Part shown: positions 23,716-32,528 of the stretch, one piece after another
Position numbering within the stretch: position 1 is the stretch's first letter
Layout of the letters: each line of letters starts with the position of its first letter
Source: Cupriavidus basilensis
GTDB taxonomy: Bacteria; Pseudomonadota; Gammaproteobacteria; Burkholderiales; Burkholderiaceae
Assembly (NCBI RefSeq): GCF_008801925.2
Contig: NZ_CP062803.1
Span: 2,790,001 to 2,854,000, forward strand
Direction: 5' to 3'
Length of the DNA stretch: 64,000 nucleotides
The notes under the pieces: generated by a model
What the model was told of the DNA's origin: nothing
Databases searched by the model: none
What the model saw: the letters and a program-made list of their open reading frames with translations, nothing else
Translations under genes and position numbers: made by a program

Positions 23716-23731
23716 GTTTTACCTATAAAAC
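23716..23731 (+). promoter_or_regulatory. Operator-like palindrome upstream of the porin gene
   Basis: GTTTTACCTATAAAAC, extended by one base each side to a perfect TGTTTTA/TAAAACA inverted repeat with a 4-bp centre. It is the most symmetric of the set and lies 121 bp before the porin start, just after TATGTAAT, a possible -10. Confidence 0.62.
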
Positions 23732-23852
23732 AAAAGAAGTTGGAAAGTGCTCATTACGGTATGCACAGACCCAGCTCGACGATGGCCTGACGAAGCGCTG
23801 CAACGCCTACCGACCGACACGGCGGAAAAGGAAAAGGAAGAGGAAACGAACG

Positions 23853-24950
23853 ATGAAACTTGGACGGATTGCACTGGCTGCCCTTGCAGCCGCAGTACCC
23901 ATGCTGGCCTCGGCCCAATCGACGGTGACGCTGTATGGCGTCGTCGATACCGGTATCGAGTATGTGAACAATGTTGGCGCGGCGAAGGACGGCGTGGCCC
24001 GCGTGAACACCCTGACGGGTACGGTGCCGTCGCGCTGGGGCATCCGCGGCACGGAGGATCTTGGTGGCGGGCTCAAGAGCCTGTTTGTGCTCGAATCCGG
24101 ATTCGCCCCCGATTCCGGCACCTCCAACCAGGGTGCGCGCCTGTTCGGCCGGCAAGCATTGGTCGGACTCTCCGGCCCCTGGGGCCAGGTCGCCCTGGGC
24201 CGCCAGTACACCATGCTGTTCTGGGCCACGCTGGACCCGGACATCCTCGGCCCCAACGTGTACGGCTCGGGCTCGCTCGACAGCTATCTGCCGAACGCGC
24301 GCGCCGACAATGCGGTTTCCTACAAGGGCACGTTCGGCGGCTTCACGGTGGGTGCCACCTATAGCTTTGGCCGCGACACGGTGAACGCGGGCCCGAGCCC
24401 GGCCGGCACCAACTGCGCGGGCGAAAATGCGGCCGACAGCAAGCAATGCCGCGAATGGTCGGCCTTGCTCCAGTACGACAACAAATGGTGGGGCGTGGCC
24501 GCGGCCTATGACTCGCTGCGTGGCGGGCCTGGCGCGTTTGGCGGCCTGACCAGGAGCAACCAGACGGACGACCGGCTCTCGCTCAATGGCTACGTGCTGC
24601 TGTCCAAGACCAAGATGGGCCTGGGGGTGATCCGCCGCGACAATGACGGCAGCCCCACGCCGCGCAGCGACCTCTGGTATGCGGGCCTGGCATATGACAT
24701 CACGCCAGCCTTCACGCTGGCCGGCCAGGTCTATTACCTCAAGTACCACAACAGCGACAACAAGGCGATGCTGTACGCGTTGCGTGGTACCTACGCCTTC
24801 TCCAAGCGCACCTCCGTGTACGCCACGGCTGGCTTCATCGACAACGGCGGCCAACTCGCCCTGTCGGTCAGCGGTGCCCAGACGGGTTCCAACCCGAAGC
24901 CCGGTGGCAACCAGCTGGGCACGATGATCGGCATCAAGCACACGTTCTAA
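23853..24950 (+). CDS. Gram-negative outer-membrane porin (Burkholderiales type)
   Basis: A 365-residue trimeric-type porin. The signal peptide ends ASA-QSTVTLYG, the standard mature N-terminus of Burkholderiales porins. Family motifs are LYGVVDTGIEYV, SRWGIRGTEDLGGG, RQALVGLSGPWGQVALGRQ (constriction region), and the C-terminal strand ends GIKHTF, with Phe last, as needed for outer-membrane assembly. It is followed by a bug receptor gene after 89 bp on the same strand. Together they would form the outer-membrane and periplasmic entry route of the pathway. GGAAGAGG lies upstream of ATG. Confidence 0.95.
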   Translation: MKLGRIALAALAAAVPMLASAQSTVTLYGVVDTGIEYVNNVGAAKDGVARVNTLTGTVPSRWGIRGTEDLGGGLKSLFVLESGFAPDSGTSNQGARLFGRQALVGLSGPWGQVALGRQYTMLFWATLDPDILGPNVYGSGSLDSYLPNARADNAVSYKGTFGGFTVGATYSFGRDTVNAGPSPAGTNCAGENAADSKQCREWSALLQYDNKWWGVAAAYDSLRGGPGAFGGLTRSNQTDDRLSLNGYVLLSKTKMGLGVIRRDNDGSPTPRSDLWYAGLAYDITPAFTLAGQVYYLKYHNSDNKAMLYALRGTYAFSKRTSVYATAGFIDNGGQLALSVSGAQTGSNPKPGGNQLGTMIGIKHTF

Positions 24951-25039
24951 GCGCCGGCGCGTCGCAGCGCGGCACTGGCGGGCATGCGGCGCGCAACGCG
25001 CTGCATGTCCGCACGAAGTCAATCTAGAGGCGTTTCCCC

Positions 25040-26020
25040 ATGAAGCTCGTAACTCGCATTCTGTTTGCTGCCATCGCGGCCACAACTGCCATGATGGCAG
25101 GCGGCGCCGGGGCGCAGGCCTACCCCACCAAACCCATCACGCTGGTCGTTGCCTACCCGGCCGGCGGCGACACCGACGTGCTGGCCCGCCTGCTGGCCGA
25201 AAAACTCTCGGGGCGCCTGCGCCAGTCCGTGGTGGTCGAGAACCGCACCGGCGCGGCCGGCACGATCGGCAGCGCATACGTCGCCAAATCCGCCGCCGAT
25301 GGCTACACCTTGCTGGTCGCGCCCAACACCGTTGCCATCGCGCCGCTGGTGCTCAAGAACGGCACGGGCGCCAGCTACGACGTGCGCGGCGACTTCACCC
25401 CGGTGGCCCAGCTTGGCGTGCAGTCGCTGTTCGTGGTGGTCAACAAAGGCACGGGCATCACCAAGCTGCCCGAACTGGTCGCGCGCGCCAAGGCGGGTAC
25501 GGTGCAGACCTACGCCACGCCCGGCAACGGATCGCCCATGCACATCCTTGGCGAGCTGTTCAACAAGGCCGCGGGCGTGAACATCTCACAGGTGCCGTAT
25601 CGCGGCACCGCGCCGGCGGTGGTCGACGTGCTCGGCGGGCAAGTGCCGATGACGTACTCCACGCTGGGCGCGGTGGCGCAGTACATCGGGACGGGCGCCA
25701 TCGTGCCGCTGGCCGTCGCGGACATGAAGCGCTCGCCGTTCGCGCCGAATGTGCCGACGCTCGCGGAGCTGGGCTACAAGGATGTGGAGGTGGGCGCGTG
25801 GCAAGCGCTGCTGGCACCCAAGGGACTGCCGCCGGAGTTGGTGAAAACGCTGAATACGCACGTCAACGACATCCTGAAAATGCCTGACGTGGTGGCACGC
25901 ATGGCAACCATCGCCATCACGCCGGTCGGCGGCGAGCCCGCTACGCTAAGCAAGCTGATCGCATCGGACTCGACACGCTACGCCAAGATCGTCAAGGAGT
26001 TCGGCATCCAGGCCGATTGA
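25040..26020 (+). CDS. Bug/TctC-family periplasmic substrate-binding protein 2
   Basis: A 326-residue receptor, the same length as the one at 8090-9070. The signal peptide is cleaved near GAQA-YP. Family motifs are YPTKPITLVVAYPAGGDTD, YATPGNGSPMHILGE, and NVPTLAELGYKDV. It is co-oriented with the porin and shares its promoter region. Like the first receptor it has no TctA/TctB partner here, so it may feed a transporter encoded elsewhere or act in sensing. Confidence 0.95.
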   Translation: MKLVTRILFAAIAATTAMMAGGAGAQAYPTKPITLVVAYPAGGDTDVLARLLAEKLSGRLRQSVVVENRTGAAGTIGSAYVAKSAADGYTLLVAPNTVAIAPLVLKNGTGASYDVRGDFTPVAQLGVQSLFVVVNKGTGITKLPELVARAKAGTVQTYATPGNGSPMHILGELFNKAAGVNISQVPYRGTAPAVVDVLGGQVPMTYSTLGAVAQYIGTGAIVPLAVADMKRSPFAPNVPTLAELGYKDVEVGAWQALLAPKGLPPELVKTLNTHVNDILKMPDVVARMATIAITPVGGEPATLSKLIASDSTRYAKIVKEFGIQAD

Positions 26021-26104
26021 TGGATCGGCTGGCTGAGCCTGTGCAAGGCGACGGCGTCCGGCTTGCCCCGCGCAAACCGCACGCCGTTTGCTCTCCGGCG
26101 CAGC

Positions 26105-27226
26105 CTAGCGCTGCCCGAAACTGGCATCAATGAACAGGTCCTTGTACTCGCGCGGCTGCGAGCGCCAGTATTGCTTCGGCGCATGCACCTGCGCGCCAAG
26201 CTTGGCCGCCGCATGCCATGCCCAGCGCGGATCGTAGAGCATGGCGCGCGCCAGCGACACCGCATCGGCTTCGCCGTTGGCGATGATGGCTTCCGCCTGC
26301 TCGGGCTCGGTGATGAGCCCCACCGCGATGGTCGGCAAGCCCACCTCCGCCTTGACCCGCTGCGCGTAAGGCACCTGGTAGCCCGGCCCCAGCTTGATCG
26401 CCTGCAACGGTGAAACGCCGCCGGTGGTCACATGGATGGCCGCGCAACCACGTGCCTTGAGCGCATTCGACAGCGCGATCGTGCCTTCGATATCCCACCC
26501 GCCAGGCACCCAGTCGGTAGCCGAGATGCGAGCCCACACCGGCTTGTCCGCGGGAAAAGCCGCGCGCACGGCGTCGAACACCTCGATCGGGAACCGCATG
26601 CGGTTCTCCAGGCTGCCGCCGTACTCGTCATCGCGCTTGTTCGCCAGCGGCGACAGGAACTGATGCAGCAGGTAGCCATGCGCCATGTGGAGCTCGATGC
26701 CATCGAGCCCCAGGCGGGCCGCGCGCCTGGCCGCGGCAACGAAATCGTCCCGCACCTTGTCCATGCCCGCGCGATCGAGCGCCAACGGCGCATCCTCGCC
26801 CTCGGCGTGCGGCACGGCGGACGGCGCCAGGGTCTTCCAGCCCAGCGGCTGGTCCGGGCGGATCTGGCTGCCGCCCTCCCAGGGTGCGTGGCTCGATGCC
26901 TTGCGCCCGGCATGCGCCAGCTGTATCGCCAGCGCAATCGGCGAATGCGCCCTGATGGCCTTGATCACCTTGCCGAGCGCCGCCTCGTTCGCATCCGAGT
27001 ACAAACCGAGATCCCCCGGCGTAATGCGCCCCTCCGGCGACACGGCCGACGCCTCGATGATCAGCATCGCGGCGCCTGACAGCGCGAGCTGGCCGAGGTG
27101 GATCATGTGCCAGTCGGCGGCCGAGCCTTCCTCGGCCGAGTACTGGCACATGGGCGCGATCACGATGCGGTTTTCCAGCCGTAGATTGCCAATCGAAAAG
27201 GGTTGGAACAACTGACTATCACTCAT
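26105..27226 (-). CDS. NADH:flavin oxidoreductase, old yellow enzyme family (XenA/YqjM-like)
   Basis: A 373-residue FMN enzyme that reduces activated C=C bonds or nitro groups. It shows the YqjM-class motifs [16 protein letters not shown] (Cys near the flavin), [10 protein letters not shown], the His pair in [18 protein letters not shown], and [24 protein letters not shown] 27226 is chosen because AAGGAG lies eight bases before it; the frame runs on to 27271 without support. It stands just beyond the catabolic island and faces the second bug gene. It could serve ring reduction or general detoxification. Confidence 0.92.
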   Translation of the reverse strand: MSDSQLFQPFSIGNLRLENRIVIAPMCQYSAEEGSAADWHMIHLGQLALSGAAMLIIEASAVSPEGRITPGDLGLYSDANEAALGKVIKAIRAHSPIALAIQLAHAGRKASSHAPWEGGSQIRPDQPLGWKTLAPSAVPHAEGEDAPLALDRAGMDKVRDDFVAAARRAARLGLDGIELHMAHGYLLHQFLSPLANKRDDEYGGSLENRMRFPIEVFDAVRAAFPADKPVWARISATDWVPGGWDIEGTIALSNALKARGCAAIHVTTGGVSPLQAIKLGPGYQVPYAQRVKAEVGLPTIAVGLITEPEQAEAIIANGEADAVSLARAMLYDPRWAWHAAAKLGAQVHAPKQYWRSQPREYKDLFIDASFGQR

Positions 27227-27432
27227 GGGGGAGACTCCTTGCTGTCTGTGGCACCGGCTTGCGGCGGGCATGGCATGTCATTCTAGAGCGCCTGGGGTTT
27301 TTGCGTCGTCGCGCCATGACGGCCCTTTTCAGCAACGCCGTTGCGGCCCGGATGGACGGCGTGCATGCCGTGATGAACAAGGGGAGCAGCGCGGGCGCCT
27401 GGAACTGCCGGTGCCGCGCAAGTGGACAGGAC

Positions 27433-27453
27433 GCCCCGCCGTTGCGGCGGGGC
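27433..27453 (-). terminator. Terminator-like hairpin after heptosyltransferase gene
   Basis: An 8-bp GC-only stem GCCCCGCC/GGCGGGGC with loop GTTGC lies nine bases beyond the stop. There is no T run, so it may only stall or protect the transcript end. Confidence 0.4.
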
Positions 27454-27462
27454 GGGCGACGA

Positions 27463-28461
27463 TCAGCCCTGGCTGGCGGCCACCAGTTGCGGCCTGGACT
27501 GGCCGCCCGTGACCTGGCCGATCGCGGCGAGCACGTCCGCAATCTCCGGCACCACGCCACGTGCGCCAACGGAGACGGACTGCCCGGGCGTGTTGATGCC
27601 GAAGTGCTGGCTGTCGGTGACCGTAAACAGCATCACCGACGGCTTGCCCAGCGCATCCGCCAGATGCACGAAGCCGGTATCGGTGCCAACCACGAGCGCG
27701 GCGGCATCCACCCGTTGCGCGCATTCGGTAATGGTCATGCGCGGCAGGACCTCGGCACCGGGGATCTCCGCTGCCAGGGCTTCGGATTGCTCGCGCTCCG
27801 CGGGCGAGCCCCAGGGCAACTGGATCCGGTAGCCGCGCTCGGTGAGCGTCCTGCCGACCGAGATCCAGCGCTGCGCGGGCCATTTCTTGGCCTCGACGGA
27901 CGTCGCGTGGAACAGCATCGCGCGCGGCACGCCATCGGCATTGAGCGGTGCCGCGGGCGCGGGCACGCGCAGCGCGTAATGCTCAACGGGATCCAGCGGA
28001 TAGCCAAGCGCGTTTGCCACCACCATGCGCATCTTGTGGCGTGCGGTAGCGTCGCCATGCGGCCCGAAGATCTGCGTGTAGGCAAACACGGCGCGCGCCT
28101 CGCCAAGGTACTCGGCGGCGTAGCCCAGGCGCCGGCTGGAGCGCGCCAGCCAGGCCACGATGGCGCTCTTATACACGCCGTGCACATCCACCACCACATC
28201 GTACTTCTCGCGGCGCAAGGCCCACAGCGCGCCGATGATGGCACGCAGGTCGGCCCAGTTGCGGGATTTCTTGAAGCCGCGCAGCGGCGGCGCGATCACG
28301 CGATCCACGCCCACGGCCCAGCGCGGAATATCGGCACACGACGCATCGGCCACCCAGTCGATCTTGGCCTCGGGATAGGCGCGCCGCAGGTCGGACACCA
28401 ACGGCAGCGTGTGCACCATATCGCCCAAAGAGGTGATCTTGATGAGGAGAATGCGTTTCAT
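27463..28461 (-). CDS. waaC: Lipopolysaccharide heptosyltransferase I
   Basis: A 332-residue glycosyltransferase family 9 protein that adds the first heptose to the Kdo of the LPS inner core, at the cytoplasmic face of the inner membrane. The N-terminal MKRILLIKITSLGDMVHTLP and the Asp in this loop are typical of WaaC; the C-terminal nucleotide-sugar site is marked by GTDTGFVHLADALGKPSVMLF. Length is standard. It is a single gene here, not in an LPS cluster. The start codon is well defined by homology. It is unrelated to the catabolic genes beside it. Confidence 0.9.
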   Translation of the reverse strand: MKRILLIKITSLGDMVHTLPLVSDLRRAYPEAKIDWVADASCADIPRWAVGVDRVIAPPLRGFKKSRNWADLRAIIGALWALRREKYDVVVDVHGVYKSAIVAWLARSSRRLGYAAEYLGEARAVFAYTQIFGPHGDATARHKMRMVVANALGYPLDPVEHYALRVPAPAAPLNADGVPRAMLFHATSVEAKKWPAQRWISVGRTLTERGYRIQLPWGSPAEREQSEALAAEIPGAEVLPRMTITECAQRVDAAALVVGTDTGFVHLADALGKPSVMLFTVTDSQHFGINTPGQSVSVGARGVVPEIADVLAAIGQVTGGQSRPQLVAASQG

Positions 28462-28661
28462 GGAAATGGAAAATCGAGTTGCGGACGGTTCTCGCTGGCT
28501 GGCAGCGAGGCCGTAGTATGCACCAGCCCCATGGGCGGCGCACCAATTTGCAAGCCCTGCGACGGCCCCGCATGGGGTTCGCGCGGCACCCGGCGCCCGC
28601 CAGCGGCATGCCGCGCTCGCCTTTGACTCAGCTGGCCCCGCTCGCCCCTTTTCCGGCCGAC

Positions 28662-29267
28662 TCAGGCCCAGGCCCCAGGGCCAGCCACCACCGTGGCAAA
28701 GCGATCATGCAGCGCCGCCAGCGAGTGACGATGGATTTCCGCCGCCGAGAGCGGCGCCCCGCCCAGCGGGTCAGGCAGGTCGCGCGTGGCGCAGGCCGAT
28801 GCCACCACCGTGCTGCGATAGCCATGATCGAGCGCTGAGCGCACCGTGGCGCTGATGCACATATGCGTCTGGAAGCCCGCCACGATCAATTCCTTGCGCC
28901 CTAGCTTGTCCAGCATGGCGGCCAGTGTGGTACCGGCAAAGCTGTTGGGCAGGCCCTTGACCACGGTATGCTCGCCGCCAAGCGGCTCCAGCCCTTGGAT
29001 GATGCCCGCATATGGGCCCTCGGGATCGAAGGCGCCGCCGCTGCCGGCCCGCCCGTGATGCACCACGTGCACCACCGGGCTGCCATGGCGGCGCGCCAGC
29101 GCCAGGAGCTCGCCGCAGGCCGCGATGGCAGCGGGCATGCCCACCAGCGGCAGCTTGCCGTCGACATACTCGCGCTGGTGGTCGATCAGCACCAGCGTGG
29201 CTGCCTCCCACGCCGAAGGCAGACGGCTGGCGCCGGCGAGGTCGAGCAGGGTAAAGGGTGTGGTCAT
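28662..29267 (-). CDS. Isochorismatase-family cysteine hydrolase
   Basis: A protein of about 200 residues with the isochorismatase-like fold. The catalytic triad is visible: Asp in LVLIDHQREY, Lys in VVKGLPNSFAGT, and Cys in VAGFQTHMCISATVRSALDHGY, with a cis-peptide region before it. Members act on amides such as nicotinamide or on N-carbamoyl compounds, and some on isochorismate; the substrate here is unknown. Two ATG codons (29270, 29267) follow AAAGGAG; the second has better spacing. The frame's extension to 29477 lacks homology. It is divergent from the LysR gene, which probably regulates it. Confidence 0.9.
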   Translation of the reverse strand: MTTPFTLLDLAGASRLPSAWEAATLVLIDHQREYVDGKLPLVGMPAAIAACGELLALARRHGSPVVHVVHHGRAGSGGAFDPEGPYAGIIQGLEPLGGEHTVVKGLPNSFAGTTLAAMLDKLGRKELIVAGFQTHMCISATVRSALDHGYRSTVVASACATRDLPDPLGGAPLSAAEIHRHSLAALHDRFATVVAGPGAWA

Positions 29268-29412
29268 CATGGCTCCTTTTGCTTGTGTGTCAGGTGTTGG
29301 AAACAGCGTGGGGATACGCGGGCAGGGGCAGGCACGACAAGGGCGACTACCATGCAAGCGATGATAAGCCGCGTTATTCTGTTCGCCAATTCTCAACGCG
29401 CTCACATCCATT

Positions 29413-30285
29413 GTGCAAAAACGTTCACTCCACTGGGATGACCTGCTCACCCTGTCCACGCTGATCCGCACCGGCAACTACTCGGCCTGCGCCCGCGAGC
29501 TTGAGGTCACGCACGCGACGGCGATCCGCCGCATCCGGCGGCTGGAGACGGCGCTCGGCAAGCCCGTGGCAACACGCACCGATGGCGCGTTCGCGCTCTC
29601 GGCGGCCGGCCGCTCGGCGCTGGCCGCCGCGCAGCAGATGGAGAGTTCGGCGCAGCGCTTGCTGCGCGAAGTGGAGGACACCGGCAGCGGCGTCTCCGGC
29701 GTGGTCAGCATCGCCTGCACCGCCGCGCTCGGCAGCCACTTCCTGACACCACGCATGTTCGGGCTCTATCGCGCGCACCCGCAACTCGAGGTCAGGCTGG
29801 AAACGGACAACCGCATCGCCAGCCTGGCGCGGCGCCGCGCCCACATCGCGGTGCGGCTGGCGCGGCCGCAGGAAAGCGACGCCATCGCGCAGCGCGCGGG
29901 CAGCATGGGCTTTGGCCTGTATGCGCCGGTACGGCCCGACAACGCCGGCCCATGGCGCGAGCAGGATCTCGCCGGCGCGCCATTGTGTGGCCTGCTGGAC
30001 GAAGGCCTGGCGTTGCCGGAATCCGAATGGACGCGCACGCTGGCGGCACGCACGGGATTCCAGTCGAACAACCTGCTGGCAGTGCGCGAGGCCATTCGCA
30101 ACGGCTTGGGCATCGGCCTGCTGCCGCACTACCTGGCGCGGGACGATGCCCGGCTGGCGCTGGTGCGCGAGGTGCCGGAGGTGGTACGGGAAATCTGGCT
30201 GGCCTATCCGCAGGAGTTTCGCGGCGCTTCCCGGTTCCGGCCCGTGATCGACTGGCTGGCCGGGGAACTGCGGCAATGCCCGTGA
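29413..30285 (+). CDS. LysR-family transcriptional regulator
   Basis: A 290-residue LTTR with an N-terminal HTH (LTLSTLIRTGNYSACARELEVTHATAIRRIRRLE), a linker helix, and the periplasmic-binding-like effector domain (GVVSIACTAALGSHFLTPRM onward). The start appears to be GTG at 29413, as homology begins immediately. It is divergent from the isochorismatase gene with about 145 bp between them, the usual arrangement for an LTTR and its target. The co-inducer is unknown. Confidence 0.9.
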   Translation: MQKRSLHWDDLLTLSTLIRTGNYSACARELEVTHATAIRRIRRLETALGKPVATRTDGAFALSAAGRSALAAAQQMESSAQRLLREVEDTGSGVSGVVSIACTAALGSHFLTPRMFGLYRAHPQLEVRLETDNRIASLARRRAHIAVRLARPQESDAIAQRAGSMGFGLYAPVRPDNAGPWREQDLAGAPLCGLLDEGLALPESEWTRTLAARTGFQSNNLLAVREAIRNGLGIGLLPHYLARDDARLALVREVPEVVREIWLAYPQEFRGASRFRPVIDWLAGELRQCP

Positions 30286-30414
30286 GCCACGGAAACGGTT
30301 GAAAACGCGGGGGCAGGCAGTATAGTTGCCTGAAGCATGCCCGCCCTCCACGGGCTCGCGCACGGTGCCGTCGGCAGGCCGCCACCGGCCACCAACGGCA
30401 CGGGGAGCTTCGCC

Positions 30415-31809
30415 ATGGATCGGAATTCACCGGCAACGCTGGACGCAGGCGCACTCGGGCTGGGCGAATCCGTCGTCATGGGCGTAGCGGGCACGGCGCC
30501 CGCCTTCAGCCTGGCAGCCACCACCGCCACCCTGGTCGCGACGGTGGGAAGCCTGGCGCCGGCCAGCCTGCTGTATTGCGGCCTGATCATGTTCGGCGTG
30601 ACGCTGTCCTACCAGCAACTCAACCGGCTGCAGCCCAGCGCGGGCGCCTGCTACACCTGGGTCTGCGAGATATTTCATCCGGTGCTCGGCTTTTTCGCGG
30701 GCTGGACGCTGTTGGTGGCCTCGGCGGTGTTCATGGTGTCCGGCACCATTCCGGCCGCCACCGCCACCCTGCTCCTGTTCGACCCGGCGCTGGCGGAGCG
30801 CCCGCCCGTGGTGACCCTGGTCGCCGCAGGCTGGCTGCTGGCGGTAAGCGTGGTCGTGGTCAAGGGAGTCAAGCTGACCAGCTACACCCAGGTGGCGATG
30901 ACGCTGGTCGAGGTCGGGGTGCTGGCCGCGATCGTGCTCGCTGCCCTGCTGCGCGCGCCGCTGCCGCTTGCCCACCCGCTCTCGCTGGCCATGCTGTCGC
31001 CATTTCGCTTTACTCCGCAGCTGTTTGCCAATGGGGCGCTGGTGGCGTTGTTCTTCTTCTGGGGCTGGGACGTGACGGCGAACCTGACCGAGGAAACGCG
31101 CGATCCGGCGCATGCGCCCGGGCGCGGCGCATTGATGGCGATGGTCATCGTGCTGGCACTGTTCATGGCCTTCGTCATCGCCAGCCAGGCCCTGCTGAGT
31201 GACCAGGAGATCCGTCGAGCCGGCACCAACGTGGTGTTTGCGCTCGCCGCGCGGCTGTTCCCGCGCCCGTGGGACTACCTGGCCGTGCTGGCCGTCATGC
31301 TCAGCACCGTGGGCACGCTGGAAACCTCGATCCTGCAGTTCACCCGCACGCTCTACGCCAAAGGCCGCGATGGCCTGCTGCACCCGCGCTATGCCGAGCT
31401 GCACCGCACCTGGCGCACGCCGTGGGTGGCCACCGCGGTGATCGCCTCGTTCGGCTTGCTGCTGCTGGCGTTGTCCGCTTGCTTCAACAGCGTGGGCCAG
31501 ATCATCCAGGACTCGGTCAACGCCATCGGCTTCCAGGTGGCGTTTTACTACGGGCTAGCCGGCTTCGCCTGTGCCTGGCACTGCCGGCGTGGTGCCGTCC
31601 GCGCGCCCGGCAGGCTGTTGCTGCTGGTGCTTTGGCCCGCTTGCAGCGCGGCGTTCCTGTGGTTCATCGGGCTGTACAGCATCCCCAGCTTCGACCTGGC
31701 CACGCGTGTGGTGGCCCTGGGCGGCATCGCGGTTGGCGCGGTGCCGCTCTGGCTCAGCCGGCGCCGGCGGCTCGCCACGCGTGGAGCACTCGGGGCCCCG
31801 GGCCCGTGA
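30415..31809 (+). CDS. APC-family amino acid permease
   Basis: A 464-residue inner-membrane transporter of the amino acid-polyamine-organocation superfamily with about twelve spans. The first-span motif GLGESVVMGVAGTAPAFSL, the SAGACYTWVCEIFHPVLGFFAGW loop, and FFWGWDVTANLTEETRDP in the span 6 region are typical. ATG 30415 is chosen because GGGGAG lies nine bases upstream; the frame's extension to 30337 lacks this. It converges with the TetR gene 16 bp away. The substrate is not predicted. Confidence 0.9.
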   Translation: MDRNSPATLDAGALGLGESVVMGVAGTAPAFSLAATTATLVATVGSLAPASLLYCGLIMFGVTLSYQQLNRLQPSAGACYTWVCEIFHPVLGFFAGWTLLVASAVFMVSGTIPAATATLLLFDPALAERPPVVTLVAAGWLLAVSVVVVKGVKLTSYTQVAMTLVEVGVLAAIVLAALLRAPLPLAHPLSLAMLSPFRFTPQLFANGALVALFFFWGWDVTANLTEETRDPAHAPGRGALMAMVIVLALFMAFVIASQALLSDQEIRRAGTNVVFALAARLFPRPWDYLAVLAVMLSTVGTLETSILQFTRTLYAKGRDGLLHPRYAELHRTWRTPWVATAVIASFGLLLLALSACFNSVGQIIQDSVNAIGFQVAFYYGLAGFACAWHCRRGAVRAPGRLLLLVLWPACSAAFLWFIGLYSIPSFDLATRVVALGGIAVGAVPLWLSRRRRLATRGALGAPGP

Positions 31810-31825
31810 CACGCTCCCGGGCCGC

Positions 31826-32392
31826 CTAGGCGGATACCGATGCCGTCAACAGGTCCGCCGCCGCCTCGATACGCTGCGGCGCGCCGAACAGCCGCGCAAC
31901 CACCAGCCCGCTTTGCAGCGCGCCAAACACGGCTTGCGCGAGCGCCTGCGGCGGGATCGGCAAGGCCTTGTGCTGCACAGCCTGCGCGGTTTCCAGCAGG
32001 CGCGTGAGCCAGGCCTCGTGCAGGCGGTAGAAATCCTTGAGGATGCGATGCACCGCTTCCGGCAGGAACACGGCGTCCGTGGACAGCATGCCCACCAGGC
32101 AGATGACGTCGCCGCCCGCGGTGGCTAGCCAGGGCGCGAGGTAAGCGCGAGCCTGCTCGTCCACCGGCAGGCTGGTGTCGATGCCGCGCACGCGCTCCGA
32201 GTTGCGGGCGCTGTACTCCGTCACCGCCGCCTGCACCAGGTCCTCCTTGGAGGGGAAGTGGTAATGGATGCTGGAGGTCTTGACGCCTACCCGCTCGGCA
32301 AGGTCCCGATAACTGAATCCATTGAACCCCCGCTGCCGCACCAGCACCAGGGTGTGCTCCAGCAGTTGATCGCGTACGGACGGAGTCGTCAT
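31826..32392 (-). CDS. TetR-family transcriptional regulator (AcuR-like)
   Basis: A 188-residue repressor. The N-terminal HTH is RQRGFNGFSYRDLAERVGVKTSSIHYHFPSKEDLV, with the recognition helix in KTSSIHYHF. The C-terminal ligand domain holds LVGMLSTDAVFLPEAVHRIL. ATG 32392 has AAGGTGG ten bases upstream; ATG 32401 is possible. It lies downstream of the repeat-protein gene on the same strand, with a hairpin between them. The pair of perfect palindromes at 33126 and 33250 are its best candidate operators. Confidence 0.9.
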   Translation of the reverse strand: MTTPSVRDQLLEHTLVLVRQRGFNGFSYRDLAERVGVKTSSIHYHFPSKEDLVQAAVTEYSARNSERVRGIDTSLPVDEQARAYLAPWLATAGGDVICLVGMLSTDAVFLPEAVHRILKDFYRLHEAWLTRLLETAQAVQHKALPIPPQALAQAVFGALQSGLVVARLFGAPQRIEAAADLLTASVSA

Positions 32393-32436
32393 GGCATGCA
32401 TCCACCTTTCGGCAGACCCTCGAGGCGCCGGCAATG

Positions 32437-32465
32437 GCAAAGAGCCGGGGTTACCGGCTCTTTGC
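32437..32465 (-). terminator. Hairpin between repeat-protein and tetR genes
   Basis: A perfect 12-bp stem GCAAAGAGCCGG/CCGGCTCTTTGC with a 5-base loop, 64 bp beyond the repeat-protein stop on the minus strand. A clear T run is lacking, so termination may be partial. Confidence 0.6.
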
Positions 32466-32528
32466 ATGTATCACCGCATTCATTGGATTACCGATGGATT
32501 CACAACGTGTTCAAGCGTCGCGCGTGGC

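Larger units (their letters stand above)
23365..23852. other. Regulatory region between hydrolase and porin genes
   Basis: This 488-bp stretch has no credible gene but two operator-like palindromes (23378 and 23716), two GGG..ACCC boxes (23431, 23645), and an inverted repeat GTTGCGCA/TGCGCAAC at 23578-23599 around GCATGG. Its outer thirds are AT-rich; the middle is GC-rich. Confidence 0.6.

Noticed and set aside
23424..23728. Several short frames in the hydrolase-porin intergenic region
   Set aside because: No ribosome sites, no recognisable composition, and the region is better explained by regulatory sites and inverted repeats.
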